From Rhodobacterales bacterium 34-62-10 (lineage in GTDB: Bacteria > Pseudomonadota > Alphaproteobacteria > Rhodobacterales > Rhodobacteraceae), in NCBI GenBank assembly GCA_002282555.1, contig NCJR01000019.1, forward strand, positions 1 to 16,100: a DNA stretch of 16,100 nucleotides, given 5' to 3'. Numbering within the stretch: the first letter of the stretch is position 1; each line of letters starts with the position of its first letter. A program made the translations under genes and the position numbers. A model generated the notes under the pieces. The model was not told the origin of the DNA. It did not search any database and worked only from the letters and a program-made list of their open reading frames with translations. Of the stretch, positions 7,397 through 15,290 are shown piece by piece.

Positions 7397-7888
7397 CTAT
7401 GTCAGGTCTGCGGGAATGATGAAATCTTGTGCCTGGCCTGTTCCCGGCCGCAGATCGGCCCAGTCTTCGATCCCGAACCGCGCGACCAAGGTGGCGCTTG
7501 TCGGATAATCGTGAAACCGCGTATGCGACGGGGCCTGTGCCAACAGTTCAGCAGCGAAAGCGGCGATGCCCGGGTTGTGACCAACCATGAGAACGCATCG
7601 GCCTGTGGCCCGCCGCAGCACATCAAACATGCTGTCCGGGTCAGCATGATAGAGTGCGGGTATGAATTGCGTGGGCGCTGTCAGGCCCAGACCCGCCAGC
7701 GTCTGCCGCGTCCGGGTGGCGGTTGAGCAAAGAACCTCATCCGGCACATACCCTTTGGCCCGCAGCCATGCGCCCATCGCTGGGGCATCGCCCGCGCCCC
7801 GCGCGTGCAAAGGGCGGTCATGATCGGCCAACCCGGGATTGCCCCAATCGGATTTGGCGTGGCGCATCAGGATCAGGGTGCGGGTCAT
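7397..7888 (-). CDS. SixA-like histidine phosphatase
   Basis: A 163-residue single-domain protein of histidine phosphatase branch 1. It begins with LILMRHAKSDWG, where H10 in the RHAK motif is the phospho-accepting histidine. The second catalytic histidine is H104 in VGHNPG. ADHDRPLHARG and CSTATRTRQTL are further family blocks. Similar proteins include SixA, which removes phosphate from phosphohistidine domains, but the substrate here is unknown. The frame is open 33 codons further upstream. The ATG at 7886-7888 is preferred because the conserved domain starts there and it overlaps the upstream gene's stop (ATGA). It is the last gene of the argB cluster and ends at the shared hairpin. Confidence 0.85.
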   Translation of the reverse strand: MTRTLILMRHAKSDWGNPGLADHDRPLHARGAGDAPAMGAWLRAKGYVPDEVLCSTATRTRQTLAGLGLTAPTQFIPALYHADPDSMFDVLRRATGRCVLMVGHNPGIAAFAAELLAQAPSHTRFHDYPTSATLVARFGIEDWADLRPGTGQAQDFIIPADLT

Positions 7889-8559
7889 TGAAAGGCTTTC
7901 ATGTGAAAGGCGGACTGTGCGGGTAATCTGCCATGATGCTGGCTGATGGGACAGGCTCGACGCACGGCGCAGCCGCTTTCCACGCAATCCCGACCGGAAC
8001 TGCCCGCGATATAGGCACGGCAGGCGGGTACGTCATAACCATTTGCCCCCAAAGCCGAGACAGGACAAGCTGAAAGGCAGGGTTGCGTCTGGCAGGTCTT
8101 GCACGGGTTTTGCGGATTTTGAACAGGCAGTTCCAGTCGGTTCGGAACCGCCAGCGCACCACGGTAAGAAGCGAACAATCCGGCGCTGTCATGCACCAGA
8201 AGCCGAACCGGTGACGCCCATGCGCGCCCCGATGCCAAAGCCCACGCGTAGAACGGATGAAAGGGCGGTCCACCAAAGGGAAAAAGCGGGGTGGCACCCA
8301 GATCCTCCGCCAGCTTGCCGATCACCCGCGCCGACCAGCGGTCCATCGGATCGGGTGCGCCATCCCCGAATTCTGCACTGGCAGTGAAAGCGGGCCAGAA
8401 GGCGGGCTCCTGCGGGGACAACAGGATCAATGTGCCTGTGCCCGCAGGACATCCGTGATCGGCATTGGGATGAAAGGCCCCCGCGACGTCCAGATGCACC
8501 GCGCGGGCCGCTTTCTGCACCGCATCAAGATCGGGCGGCAGTGCATCTTTCTGGGTCAA
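7885..8559 (-). CDS. Two-cluster 4Fe-4S ferredoxin-like protein
   Basis: A 224-residue soluble protein of unknown function. The C-terminal part holds eight cysteines in two ferredoxin-like groups: C153, C156, C161, C165 ([14 protein letters not shown]) and C180, C192, C197, C203 (the last before Pro). Two [4Fe-4S] clusters are therefore likely. The N-terminal 140 residues include GGPPFHPF and [15 protein letters not shown], which recall the QueG/MMACHC-type fold, though the whole protein is much shorter than QueG epoxyqueuosine reductase. A redox or electron-transfer role is likely; the reaction is not known. The start is uncertain. TTG at 8557-8559 overlaps the argB stop (TTGA) and gives the best coupling, but its ribosome site is poor and no better start is obvious. 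The gene overlaps the phosphatase start by 4 nt. Confidence 0.7.
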   Translation of the reverse strand: MTQKDALPPDLDAVQKAARAVHLDVAGAFHPNADHGCPAGTGTLILLSPQEPAFWPAFTASAEFGDGAPDPMDRWSARVIGKLAEDLGATPLFPFGGPPFHPFYAWALASGRAWASPVRLLVHDSAGLFASYRGALAVPNRLELPVQNPQNPCKTCQTQPCLSACPVSALGANGYDVPACRAYIAGSSGRDCVESGCAVRRACPISQHHGRLPAQSAFHMKAFQ

Positions 8560-9425
8560 TCAAAGCGCGCCCGGATCAACGAGCCTGCACCGTGTTCGGT
8601 GAACAACTCCAGCAGCGTCGCATTGGGTGCACGACCATCCAGAATCACCACGGCGCGCACCCCGCCCGCGATCGCGTCTAGTGCGGTCTCGGTCTTGGGA
8701 ATCATGCCGCCCGCGATGGTGCCATCCGCCGTCATTTCACGGATCTGATCGGCTGTAATCGCCGTCAAAACCTCTCCGTCCTTGTTCTTGACGCCGGCGA
8801 CATCGGTCAGCAGCAGCAATCGATCCGCCTTGAGAGCGGCGGCTATCGCACCTGCTGCCGTATCGCCGTTGATGTTGTATGTCTCGCCGTTGCGACCCGC
8901 ACCAAGTGGGGCGATCACGGGGATCACACCTGCTTCGAACAGGGTGCGCAGGATCGTGGGGTCGATTTCGGACGGCGTGCCGACCAGACCCAGATCAGGA
9001 TCGGTCTGCTCGCAGAAGATCAGGTTCGCATCCTTGCCCGACAGACCTACGGCACGGCCACCCTGCGCGTTGATCGCCTGCACGATGCGTTTATTGACGC
9101 GACCCGACAAGACCATCTCGACAACTTCCATGGTGGCTGCATCGGTGACCCGCTTGCCGCGCACGAAATCGGATTTGATCTCAAGTTTGTCCAACATTTC
9201 GTTGATCATCGGGCCGCCGCCATGGACGATCACCGGGTTCACACCGACTTGCCGCATCAGAACGATGTCACGGGCGAATGTATCCATCGCCTCGTCGTCG
9301 CCCATGGCATGGCCGCCGAACTTGATGACAACAATGGCCCCGGCATAACGTTGCAGATAGGGCAGGGCCTCGGACAAGGTCCGGGCGGTGGCGATCCAGT
9401 CGCGATTCATATCTCTTTTCTTCAT
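8556..9425 (-). CDS. argB: Acetylglutamate kinase ArgB, arginine-sensitive type
   Basis: This 289-residue cytoplasmic kinase phosphorylates N-acetyl-L-glutamate with ATP, the second step of arginine synthesis. The phosphate-binding KFGGHAMGD is at 35-43 and VHGGGP at 67-72. [12 protein letters not shown] and LLLTDVAGV follow in the ATP-binding half. The N terminus carries an extra helix ([13 protein letters not shown], residues 17-29) and the C terminus has HGAGSL. Both are hallmarks of hexameric kinases that are inhibited by arginine, so feedback control is likely. The frame stays open upstream, but the start at 9423-9425 is favoured by AGAGGA 7 nt before it; a second ATG five codons later is possible. 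The stop overlaps the next gene's TTG. Confidence 0.93.
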   Translation of the reverse strand: MKKRDMNRDWIATARTLSEALPYLQRYAGAIVVIKFGGHAMGDDEAMDTFARDIVLMRQVGVNPVIVHGGGPMINEMLDKLEIKSDFVRGKRVTDAATMEVVEMVLSGRVNKRIVQAINAQGGRAVGLSGKDANLIFCEQTDPDLGLVGTPSEIDPTILRTLFEAGVIPVIAPLGAGRNGETYNINGDTAAGAIAAALKADRLLLLTDVAGVKNKDGEVLTAITADQIREMTADGTIAGGMIPKTETALDAIAGGVRAVVILDGRAPNATLLELFTEHGAGSLIRARFD

Positions 9426-9432
9426 CCCGTAT

Positions 9433-9438
9433 TCCTCT
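9433..9438 (-). promoter_or_regulatory. Ribosome binding site deciding the argB start
   Basis: On the minus strand AGAGGA stands 7 nt before the ATG at 9423-9425. The ATG at 9408-9410 has only a weaker AAAAGAG directly before it. Confidence 0.6.
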
Positions 9439-9447
9439 TGCCCCACC

Positions 9448-9476
9448 GTCCTATCGGCTGTGGGTGGGCCTGCCAA
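9448..9476 (-). promoter_or_regulatory. Candidate sigma-70 promoter for argB
   Basis: On the minus strand TTGGCA (9471-9476) and TAGGAC (9448-9453) are separated by 17 bp. Transcription would begin about 16 nt ahead of the argB ATG. It sits in the 118-bp divergent region between argB and the SDR gene. Motif match only. Confidence 0.35.
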
Positions 9477-9543
9477 GTGCCGCGTTGTATCGGCCACGCG
9501 TAGTGATAGGGTCGGCACAACACCGCAACAAGGGGTAGCGTGC

Positions 9544-10278
9544 ATGGGTGACAGACAGAAGACATTGCTTCTGACAGGGGCGAGCCGCGGTATCGGTCAT
9601 GCCACGGTGCGCCGGTTCAACGCCGAAGGCTGGCGTGTCATCACTTGCTCGCGCCACGCTTTTCCTGCGGAATGTCCATGGGGTGGCGGTGCCGAGAATC
9701 ACGTGCAGATCGATTTGGCCGATCCCAAGGACACAATCGCAAAACTGGCCGACATCCGGGATCGTCTGGACGGGCGGCTGGATGCGCTGGTCAATAACGC
9801 GGGCATTTCGCCAAAGGGTAACACCGGTGAACGGCTGAATACGATCAGTACCGACCTGCGGACATGGGGGCATGTGTTCCACGTCAATTTCTTTGCCTCG
9901 GTCGTATTGGCGCGCGGATTGAAAGAGGAGTTGGCAGCGGCGCGCGGGTCAGTGGTGAATATCACATCGATCGCGGGCGCGCGGGTGCATCCTTTCGCGG
10001 GGGCGGCCTATTCGACGTCCAAGGCCGCGCTGGCCGCCTTGACGCGAGAGATGGCGCATGATTTCGGACCGTTTGGTGTGCGCGTGAATGCGGTCGCTCC
10101 GGGTGAGGTGGAAACCTCCATCCTGTCACCCGGAACAGACCGCATCGTTGCCGGGCTGCCGATGCGACGTCTTGGTCAGCCGGATGAGGTTGCTGCGACG
10201 ATTTTTTTCCTCTGCTCCGATCAATCATCCTACATCACCGGTACCGAGATCGAGGTAAACGGCGGTCAACACGTCTGA
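9544..10278 (+). CDS. SDR-family NAD(P)-dependent oxidoreductase
   Basis: A 244-residue classical short-chain dehydrogenase/reductase. The Rossmann cofactor motif TGASRGIG is at 11-18 and NNAG at 84-87. The catalytic triad is S142, Y156 and K160 (YSTSK). The C-terminal half has [11 protein letters not shown] and the closing [13 protein letters not shown] block typical of FabG-like enzymes. TGASRGIG with a following Arg-rich helix allows either NAD or NADP use. The substrate cannot be deduced. The frame is open upstream, but ATG 9544 is where the conserved fold begins; an AGGGG-like site lies shortly before it and is modest. It is transcribed divergently from argB and converges with engB 15 bp later. 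It seems to be a stand-alone gene. Confidence 0.85.
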   Translation: MGDRQKTLLLTGASRGIGHATVRRFNAEGWRVITCSRHAFPAECPWGGGAENHVQIDLADPKDTIAKLADIRDRLDGRLDALVNNAGISPKGNTGERLNTISTDLRTWGHVFHVNFFASVVLARGLKEELAAARGSVVNITSIAGARVHPFAGAAYSTSKAALAALTREMAHDFGPFGVRVNAVAPGEVETSILSPGTDRIVAGLPMRRLGQPDEVAATIFFLCSDQSSYITGTEIEVNGGQHV

Positions 10279-10300
10279 GGCAGGGGTCTTTCTTCAGACC
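10273..10300. terminator. Candidate shared hairpin between convergent SDR and engB genes
   Basis: Only 15 bp separate the two stops. GTCTGA (10273-10278) pairs with TCAGAC (10294-10299); the arms contain the two stop codons themselves. A competing smaller stem pairs GGTCT (10285-10289) with AGACC (10296-10300). There is no clear T-run on either strand, so termination here is only a suggestion. Confidence 0.35.
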
Positions 10301-10947
10301 AGCGTGGCGATAACCGCACGCAATGTGGCGATGCCTTCGCCCTTTTCAGAAGACGTCAGGATGATTTCCGGGAAGGCGGCGGGATGCTTGACCAGTGCTG
10401 CACGCACCTGCGCGAGAACCGCGTCGCGTTCCGAGGTTTTGATCTTGTCGGTCTTGGTCAGCACCACCTGAAACGTCAGCGCAGAACTGTCCATCAAGGA
10501 CAGGATTTCCTCATCCACAGGTTTGACCCCATGGCGCGCATCGATCAGGACAAAGGCACGGCGCAGGGTTTGGCGCCCTGACAGGTATTGCTTGAGGAGT
10601 TTTTGCCACCTGGCGACAATCGCCACCGGTGCATTGGCATATCCATAGCCGGGCAAATCGACCACATAATGGCTTTGGCCCACGGTAAAGAAGTTGATTT
10701 CCTGCGTGCGGCCCGGCGTGTTCGACGCGCGCGCCAGCCCCTTGCGCCCCGTCAGCGCGTTGATCAGGCTGGACTTTCCGACGTTCGAGCGACCGGCAAA
10801 GCAAACTTCGATCCGGTCTGCGGGCGGAAGGCCCGCCATGGCGACGACGCCCTTGAGAAACTCTGTCTCGCCCGCGAAAAGCAGACGCCCGATTTCGGCG
10901 CTCTGCGGATCGGGCTCTTCGGTCAGGGGGAAGGGAAGCTGTTGCAT
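10294..10947 (-). CDS. engB: Ribosome-assembly GTPase EngB/YsxC (YihA)
   Basis: This 217-residue essential-type GTPase assists late assembly of the 50S ribosomal subunit. The G1 P-loop is GRSNVGKSS at 52-60, the G2/switch I region is SNTPGRTQ at 75-82, G3 is DLPGYG at 97-102, G4 is TKTD at 164-167 and G5 is TSSEKG at 198-203. The ASNTPGRTQ.INFF stretch is the specific mark of this family. The frame is open 28 codons further upstream inside the MOSC gene. The ATG at 10945-10947 is preferred because it shares its A with the MOSC stop (TGATG) and gives the normal family length. Expression is therefore likely coupled to the yidC-MOSC message. Confidence 0.93.
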   Translation of the reverse strand: MQQLPFPLTEEPDPQSAEIGRLLFAGETEFLKGVVAMAGLPPADRIEVCFAGRSNVGKSSLINALTGRKGLARASNTPGRTQEINFFTVGQSHYVVDLPGYGYANAPVAIVARWQKLLKQYLSGRQTLRRAFVLIDARHGVKPVDEEILSLMDSSALTFQVVLTKTDKIKTSERDAVLAQVRAALVKHPAAFPEIILTSSEKGEGIATLRAVIATLV

Positions 10948-11690
10948 CACAGAACCTTTGCAGTGTCGCCAATGGCGATGGGGCCGGATTGTGTGACTTC
11001 GGCGTGGACACAGAAATCGGTATGGTGCCATTCTTGGTCAAGGAACGACAGCAGATCTGTGTCGCGGTGCCCGGTATCGGGATTGGCCGAGGGCGCGGCG
11101 CAGCGCCCGGTCCGCTCGACGATCCGCAGGGTCGCCCCGCCGATCTGGATCTGACGCCCGACCCAGTCGAACTCTTCCCACGCGGGCATATCGTCCAGCC
11201 AGAGGTTGGCGCGCCAACGCTCCACCTGCAAGGAACGGCCAAGCCGCCCCTCAACTGTGCGGTGCGAGGCCAGATTGCCGATGGTCAATGAAGGATAATC
11301 ACTGTCCGTCATCCCGCGACCCGGCACTCGGATCACCCGCGCGGGTGCTGCGCGATCCTTTGCGGTCAGCGGGCGCACCCAATCCAGCAGGGTGTCGGGT
11401 TGCAAATCGGGCGCAACAGTCAGACTGCCTTGCGCAGGATGGCTGAGCGTGACGGTCTGGCCGTCATCCTGCAATACGGCCGTGATCGCGGCCAGGGCAG
11501 GCGATGATGCCACGCGGGTAAAACCCGAACATGGCGACCATGCGCTGTTGTCCGCCTTGGACGCTTCATGCGCGATGGCCCAGATCCGATCCCCGTGCAG
11601 GCATTCGCCCTGTGTCAAACGGACCGAGGCAAGCGCCTCGCGCCCGTGCGACTTGACAGGATAGCGCCAGATCTGCGCCAGCTGTGCCAT
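10947..11690 (-). CDS. MOSC-domain protein, probable molybdenum-cofactor sulfur-carrier type
   Basis: This 247-residue protein has the two parts of the YcbX/YiiM-like MOSC group. An N-terminal beta-barrel begins with IWRYPVKS and GDRIWAI. A C-terminal MOSC domain carries GRCAAPSANPDTGHRD, and C197 is the predicted sulfur-accepting cysteine. Such proteins bind molybdopterin or carry sulfur, and some reduce N-hydroxylated compounds. Here the role is unassigned. The ATG at 11688-11690 shares its A with the yidC stop (TGATG). A GTG one codon earlier (11691-11693) would also work and would overlap the stop by 4 nt. The gene end overlaps the engB ATG the same way, so it is locked between yidC and engB. 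Confidence 0.82.
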   Translation of the reverse strand: MAQLAQIWRYPVKSHGREALASVRLTQGECLHGDRIWAIAHEASKADNSAWSPCSGFTRVASSPALAAITAVLQDDGQTVTLSHPAQGSLTVAPDLQPDTLLDWVRPLTAKDRAAPARVIRVPGRGMTDSDYPSLTIGNLASHRTVEGRLGRSLQVERWRANLWLDDMPAWEEFDWVGRQIQIGGATLRIVERTGRCAAPSANPDTGHRDTDLLSFLDQEWHHTDFCVHAEVTQSGPIAIGDTAKVL

Positions 11691-13510
11691 CACTTCGCGC
11701 CGGTTTTCGGTTTGCGCTGGAAACTGCCCCTGATGTTGCCGAACACGTCGGGCTTATAGCCCTGGCTGCGCATGATCAGATATTGCTGCGTGAAGGTGAT
11801 CGTGTTGTTGGCGATCCAGTATACCACAAGTCCGCTTGCGAAACCGCCCAGCATGAACATGAACACCCATGGCATCCAGGCAAAGATCATGGCCTGAGTC
11901 GCATCAGTGGGAGCCGGATTCAGCTTCTGCTGCAGCCACATCGAGATACCCAAGAGGATCGGCAGGATACCGATGAAGATCAGTGCAAGGATTGAGTTGG
12001 GATCGGGCGCGTCCCATGGCAGCAGGCCAAACAGATTGTAAAGCGAACTGGGATCGGGGGCGCTCAGGTCTCTGATCCAGCCGATCCACGGCGCGTGGCG
12101 CAATTCCAGCGTCACGAAGATCACCTTGTAGAGCGAGAAAAAGATCGGAATTTGCAGAAGAATCGGAAGGCAACCCGATGCTGGGTTTACCTTTTCCTTC
12201 TTGTAAAGTTCCATCATGTCTTTCTGAAGCTTCTGGCGGTCGTCACCGGCCGCTTTCTTCAGCTCTTCCATCTTGGGCTGAAGTTCCTTCATCTTCGCCA
12301 TCGAGACGTAGGATTTGTAAGCCAGCGGGAAAAGCAACGCCTTGATCAGCAGAGTCAGGCCGATGATGGCCCAACCCATGGAGCCGGTCACGCCCATACC
12401 TGCAAGCCACACGTTGATGTAATGCAGCACAGCGAAGATTGGCTTGGTCAAGAAGAAGAACCAGCCCCAGTCGATGCTGTCCAAGAAACGGTCGACGCCG
12501 CCCTCGCGCTCATAGGTGCGAATCGTTGCCCATTCCTTGGGGCCTGCGAAAAGGCGCGTCTCGGCGGTGATCGTTTGACCGGGTGCAACCGTCTGGATCG
12601 GGAGTACCGCTTCGGTCTGGTAGATGTCGCGCTGGGCATCATATTTGGCCACGGCCTTGAAGGAACTGCCTGCGGACGGGATCAATGTGGACATCCAGTA
12701 GTGGTCAGTAAATCCTATCCACCCGTTCTGGGTGATCTGTGTCACCTCGGCCTGGGCGCCCTCGCGTTCATTGAACGCGAAATCCGGCATGTCGCCATAG
12801 TCGGTCTCTGTCAGGGTGCCGTCGGCCATCGAGATCAGGCCTTCGTGCAGGATGAAGAAATTCTTCAACCCCTCCGGTTCTCCATGACGGGCTATGATAC
12901 CATAGGGTGCCATACTGGCGGTTTCGGCGCCGCTGTTCTCGACGCTCTGCGTGACGGTGAACATGAAGTTCTCGTCGATCGCGATCTGGCGGCGGAAGGT
13001 CAGACCCTTGCCGTTTTCCCAGACAAGCGTGACTGGAGCGCCCGGGCTGAGGGTATCGCCGCTTTCCTGTTGCCACAGCGTATTTGCGCCGGGAACGTCA
13101 TCAAGCGTGAGACCCGTGCCGGGGGCCCAGCCGTAAAGGGCATAATAGGCGTTCGGTTGTCCGATCGGGGACAGGACGGTCACGATGTCAGCGCCGGGTT
13201 CAAGGCTTTCGCGGTAATTCTTGAGCAAAAGCTGATCAATGCGTCCGCCCAGAAGCGAAACCGAGCCTGTGACGCGCGGCGTCTCAATCGCGATCCGCGG
13301 CGTGTCGGCTGCGGGTTCTGCGACCTGTGCCGTGTCCGTAGTTCCCGATCCAGCCTGGCCCGGTGTCGATGCGACAGGTGCCGACGCCACAGCCGGATCA
13401 TTTGGATCGACCGCAGGCGGTTCGGGCGGTGGAAACAGCACGAACCATATCAGAATGACAGCAAAGCTGAGCGCTGTTGCCAAGAGTAGGTTCTTGTTCT
13501 GATCGTCCAT
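11690..13510 (-). CDS. yidC: Membrane protein insertase YidC
   Basis: This 606-residue inner-membrane insertase folds membrane proteins into the bilayer alone or with SecYEG. Residues 7-27 form the first membrane helix (MDDQNKN then a hydrophobic run), followed by a low-complexity Pro/Ala/Thr linker. The large periplasmic beta domain runs to about 340. The insertase core starts near 355; the cytoplasmic hairpin has MAKMKELQPKMEELKK, and further helices include GCLPILLQIPIFFSLYKVI. The position of the E. coli hydrophilic-groove Arg is occupied by K390 (LLIKALLF), as I recall for other alphaproteobacteria. A basic tail (RKPKTGAK) ends the protein, suited to ribosome contact. The ATG at 13508-13510 has GGGAG 6 nt upstream; the longer open frame lacks support. 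Confidence 0.95.
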   Translation of the reverse strand: MDDQNKNLLLATALSFAVILIWFVLFPPPEPPAVDPNDPAVASAPVASTPGQAGSGTTDTAQVAEPAADTPRIAIETPRVTGSVSLLGGRIDQLLLKNYRESLEPGADIVTVLSPIGQPNAYYALYGWAPGTGLTLDDVPGANTLWQQESGDTLSPGAPVTLVWENGKGLTFRRQIAIDENFMFTVTQSVENSGAETASMAPYGIIARHGEPEGLKNFFILHEGLISMADGTLTETDYGDMPDFAFNEREGAQAEVTQITQNGWIGFTDHYWMSTLIPSAGSSFKAVAKYDAQRDIYQTEAVLPIQTVAPGQTITAETRLFAGPKEWATIRTYEREGGVDRFLDSIDWGWFFFLTKPIFAVLHYINVWLAGMGVTGSMGWAIIGLTLLIKALLFPLAYKSYVSMAKMKELQPKMEELKKAAGDDRQKLQKDMMELYKKEKVNPASGCLPILLQIPIFFSLYKVIFVTLELRHAPWIGWIRDLSAPDPSSLYNLFGLLPWDAPDPNSILALIFIGILPILLGISMWLQQKLNPAPTDATQAMIFAWMPWVFMFMLGGFASGLVVYWIANNTITFTQQYLIMRSQGYKPDVFGNIRGSFQRKPKTGAK

Positions 13511-13545
13511 CGGGGGCTCCCGCCAGTCCTGTCTGAATGTGGCTG

Positions 13546-13574
13546 GTTCAACAGAGTGCAGGCCCAAAGGTCAA
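13546..13574 (-). promoter_or_regulatory. Candidate yidC promoter in the EAL-yidC gap
   Basis: The 181-bp gap 13511-13691 contains no gene I can support. On the minus strand TTGACC (13569-13574) and TTGAAC (13546-13551) are spaced by 17 bp, giving a good -35 and a poor -10 match. A start there would leave a leader of about 30 nt. An AGGGT-ATC-ACCCT mini-palindrome overlaps the EAL stop codon at the other end of the gap and is not a convincing terminator. Confidence 0.3.
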
Positions 13575-13691
13575 GGGGATTATGGGGATTCAAGGGCATT
13601 CCGTGACCATTCGTCTTGATCGGACGGTCATGATTGGTTCAGAAGCACCCCGGACGGCGGCTGTGACGCGACTTGTGCAGGGGGGAGGGTA

Positions 13692-15233
13692 TCACCCTGC
13701 GGATCGGCCGATGATCGGCGCCTCTTGCAACTTGGCATTGTGGGTGCGGATCCAGTCCAGGGTTTGGTCGAACGGCATGGGGCGGGCGATACCAAAGCCC
13801 TGAACGTGGCCACATCCCAACTGTGCCAGCATCGCATGCTCGCCAAGTGTTTCGACCCCTTCGGCCAGCGTATCAAGGTTTAGTCGTTCGGCCATGGTGA
13901 GGATCGCGTTCACCATGCGCTGCTGTTCGGGGTCGCGATCCACCTTCATCACGAAGGAACGGTCAATTTTGATCCGACCAACCGCGAAGCGGCGGATGGA
14001 CGATATTGACGCGTGACCCGTACCAAAATCATCAAGGTCGATTCCGCAGCCCAGTTTGGCCAGCCCGTTGATATTGCGCGAGACCGTGTCATCGGGGGTC
14101 GCGGCCACCACGGTTTCCAGCACTTCGATCGAGAGGCGCGCGGCCGGCAGGTCGAAACGGTCCAGTTCCCAACGTATCTTGTCGATCAGTTTAGGATTGT
14201 GCAGATCATCGCTGGCGAAGTTGACGCCCACACGCGGGATTTCCAAACCTGCCGTATCCCAAGCCCGTAGCGCGGTGAGTGCGCGATACAGCATCACCTC
14301 GCCCAGTCTTTCGATCTGACCGCTTTCTTCCATCAGCGGCAAGAACTCCGCCGGTGAGATCAATCCGCGTTCTGGATGTTGCCACCGTGCCAGCGCTTCG
14401 AATCCTGTGATGCGTCCAGTATTGGTTGAAATCTGAGGCTGGAACCACGGGACAATCTGCCCGGATTCAAGAGCGGTTGCCGCTTCATCCGCAAGCTCTC
14501 CATGAGGATTGCGCGCATGACGCATCCTGACATTGTAAGCCCTGATCGCCGATGGACCATTTTGTTGCGCATCCAGCAAAGCGGCGCGCGCCGCTTCGAG
14601 CAGGTCGGTGCTGCTGTTGCCGGGGTTGCGGGTGGCAAGGCAGAAACCAACAGAGCATGACACGAAAATCGTCGTGGCATCGAGAGACATCGGTTCTTCA
14701 ACGGCAAGCTGCAGCCGTCCCGCCATCTGGATTGCGGTTTCCAAATCCAGATGGCGCATCGGCGCAAGAGCCACGCCGAATTCTCCGCCGGGCAACCGGA
14801 TCACACGATCACCCTCGCGGAGGGATGACGTCATCCGGGCGGAGAGGTTCAGCATCATCGCCTCGGTCGCGCCGGGGCCGTAACGCGCCAGAATATCCGG
14901 CAGATCGTCCACTGCCAGCATGATGCAACCAGTCGCACGCCCGCTGCGGTCTGCGGTTTCAATGGCTGCATGCAGGGCACGATCCAGCGCCAGCAACGTG
15001 TCTTCGGGCAAGGGGATATCATGTTCAGGTTCAATCCGCGGCGCAGAGAAACCGCCCGTTGCCGCGTGTATGATAGGCAGGCCCAAAGCGGCCAGAAGTA
15101 ACCACGCCTCACCGCCGAACCAAAAGGCCGCAAGCGTCATCGCGGGAACGAAAGCCAAAGCCTGCGGTCCTGTCAGCACCTGCCCAAGGAGGCGGCGTGC
15201 ACGCTGCAAGGTGGGTTTCAGGGAATGTCTCAT
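13692..15233 (-). CDS. Membrane-anchored degenerate GGDEF / EAL-domain protein (probable c-di-GMP phosphodiesterase)
   Basis: A 513-residue protein with two hydrophobic segments at about 24-60, then a GGDEF-like domain (about 80-240) and an EAL domain (about 255-500). The GGDEF signature reads PGGEF at 148-152, so the first Gly and the Asp of the active site are changed and cyclase activity is unlikely. The EAL half looks complete: E279 in EAL, N338, E370, D401 and D402 in DDFGTG, K422, E458 in AEGVET, and Q478. It should hydrolyse c-di-GMP to pGpG at the inner membrane, with the GGDEF-like part possibly serving as a GTP or partner sensor. The start is supported by AGGA 8 nt upstream. It lies between ttcA and yidC, 57 bp after ttcA, and may be transcribed with ttcA. 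Confidence 0.88.
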   Translation of the reverse strand: MRHSLKPTLQRARRLLGQVLTGPQALAFVPAMTLAAFWFGGEAWLLLAALGLPIIHAATGGFSAPRIEPEHDIPLPEDTLLALDRALHAAIETADRSGRATGCIMLAVDDLPDILARYGPGATEAMMLNLSARMTSSLREGDRVIRLPGGEFGVALAPMRHLDLETAIQMAGRLQLAVEEPMSLDATTIFVSCSVGFCLATRNPGNSSTDLLEAARAALLDAQQNGPSAIRAYNVRMRHARNPHGELADEAATALESGQIVPWFQPQISTNTGRITGFEALARWQHPERGLISPAEFLPLMEESGQIERLGEVMLYRALTALRAWDTAGLEIPRVGVNFASDDLHNPKLIDKIRWELDRFDLPAARLSIEVLETVVAATPDDTVSRNINGLAKLGCGIDLDDFGTGHASISSIRRFAVGRIKIDRSFVMKVDRDPEQQRMVNAILTMAERLNLDTLAEGVETLGEHAMLAQLGCGHVQGFGIARPMPFDQTLDWIRTHNAKLQEAPIIGRSAG

Positions 15234-15290
15234 GCCACATGTTCCTGTCCTGTTCTCAGGGCAGGTTAGGCGGCCTTCCTCAAGACATGT

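Noticed and set aside
12095..13489. Long open frame (464 codons) on the plus strand
   Set aside because: It lies entirely antisense to yidC, has no recognisable domain, and long antisense frames are expected in GC-rich genes with strong codon bias.
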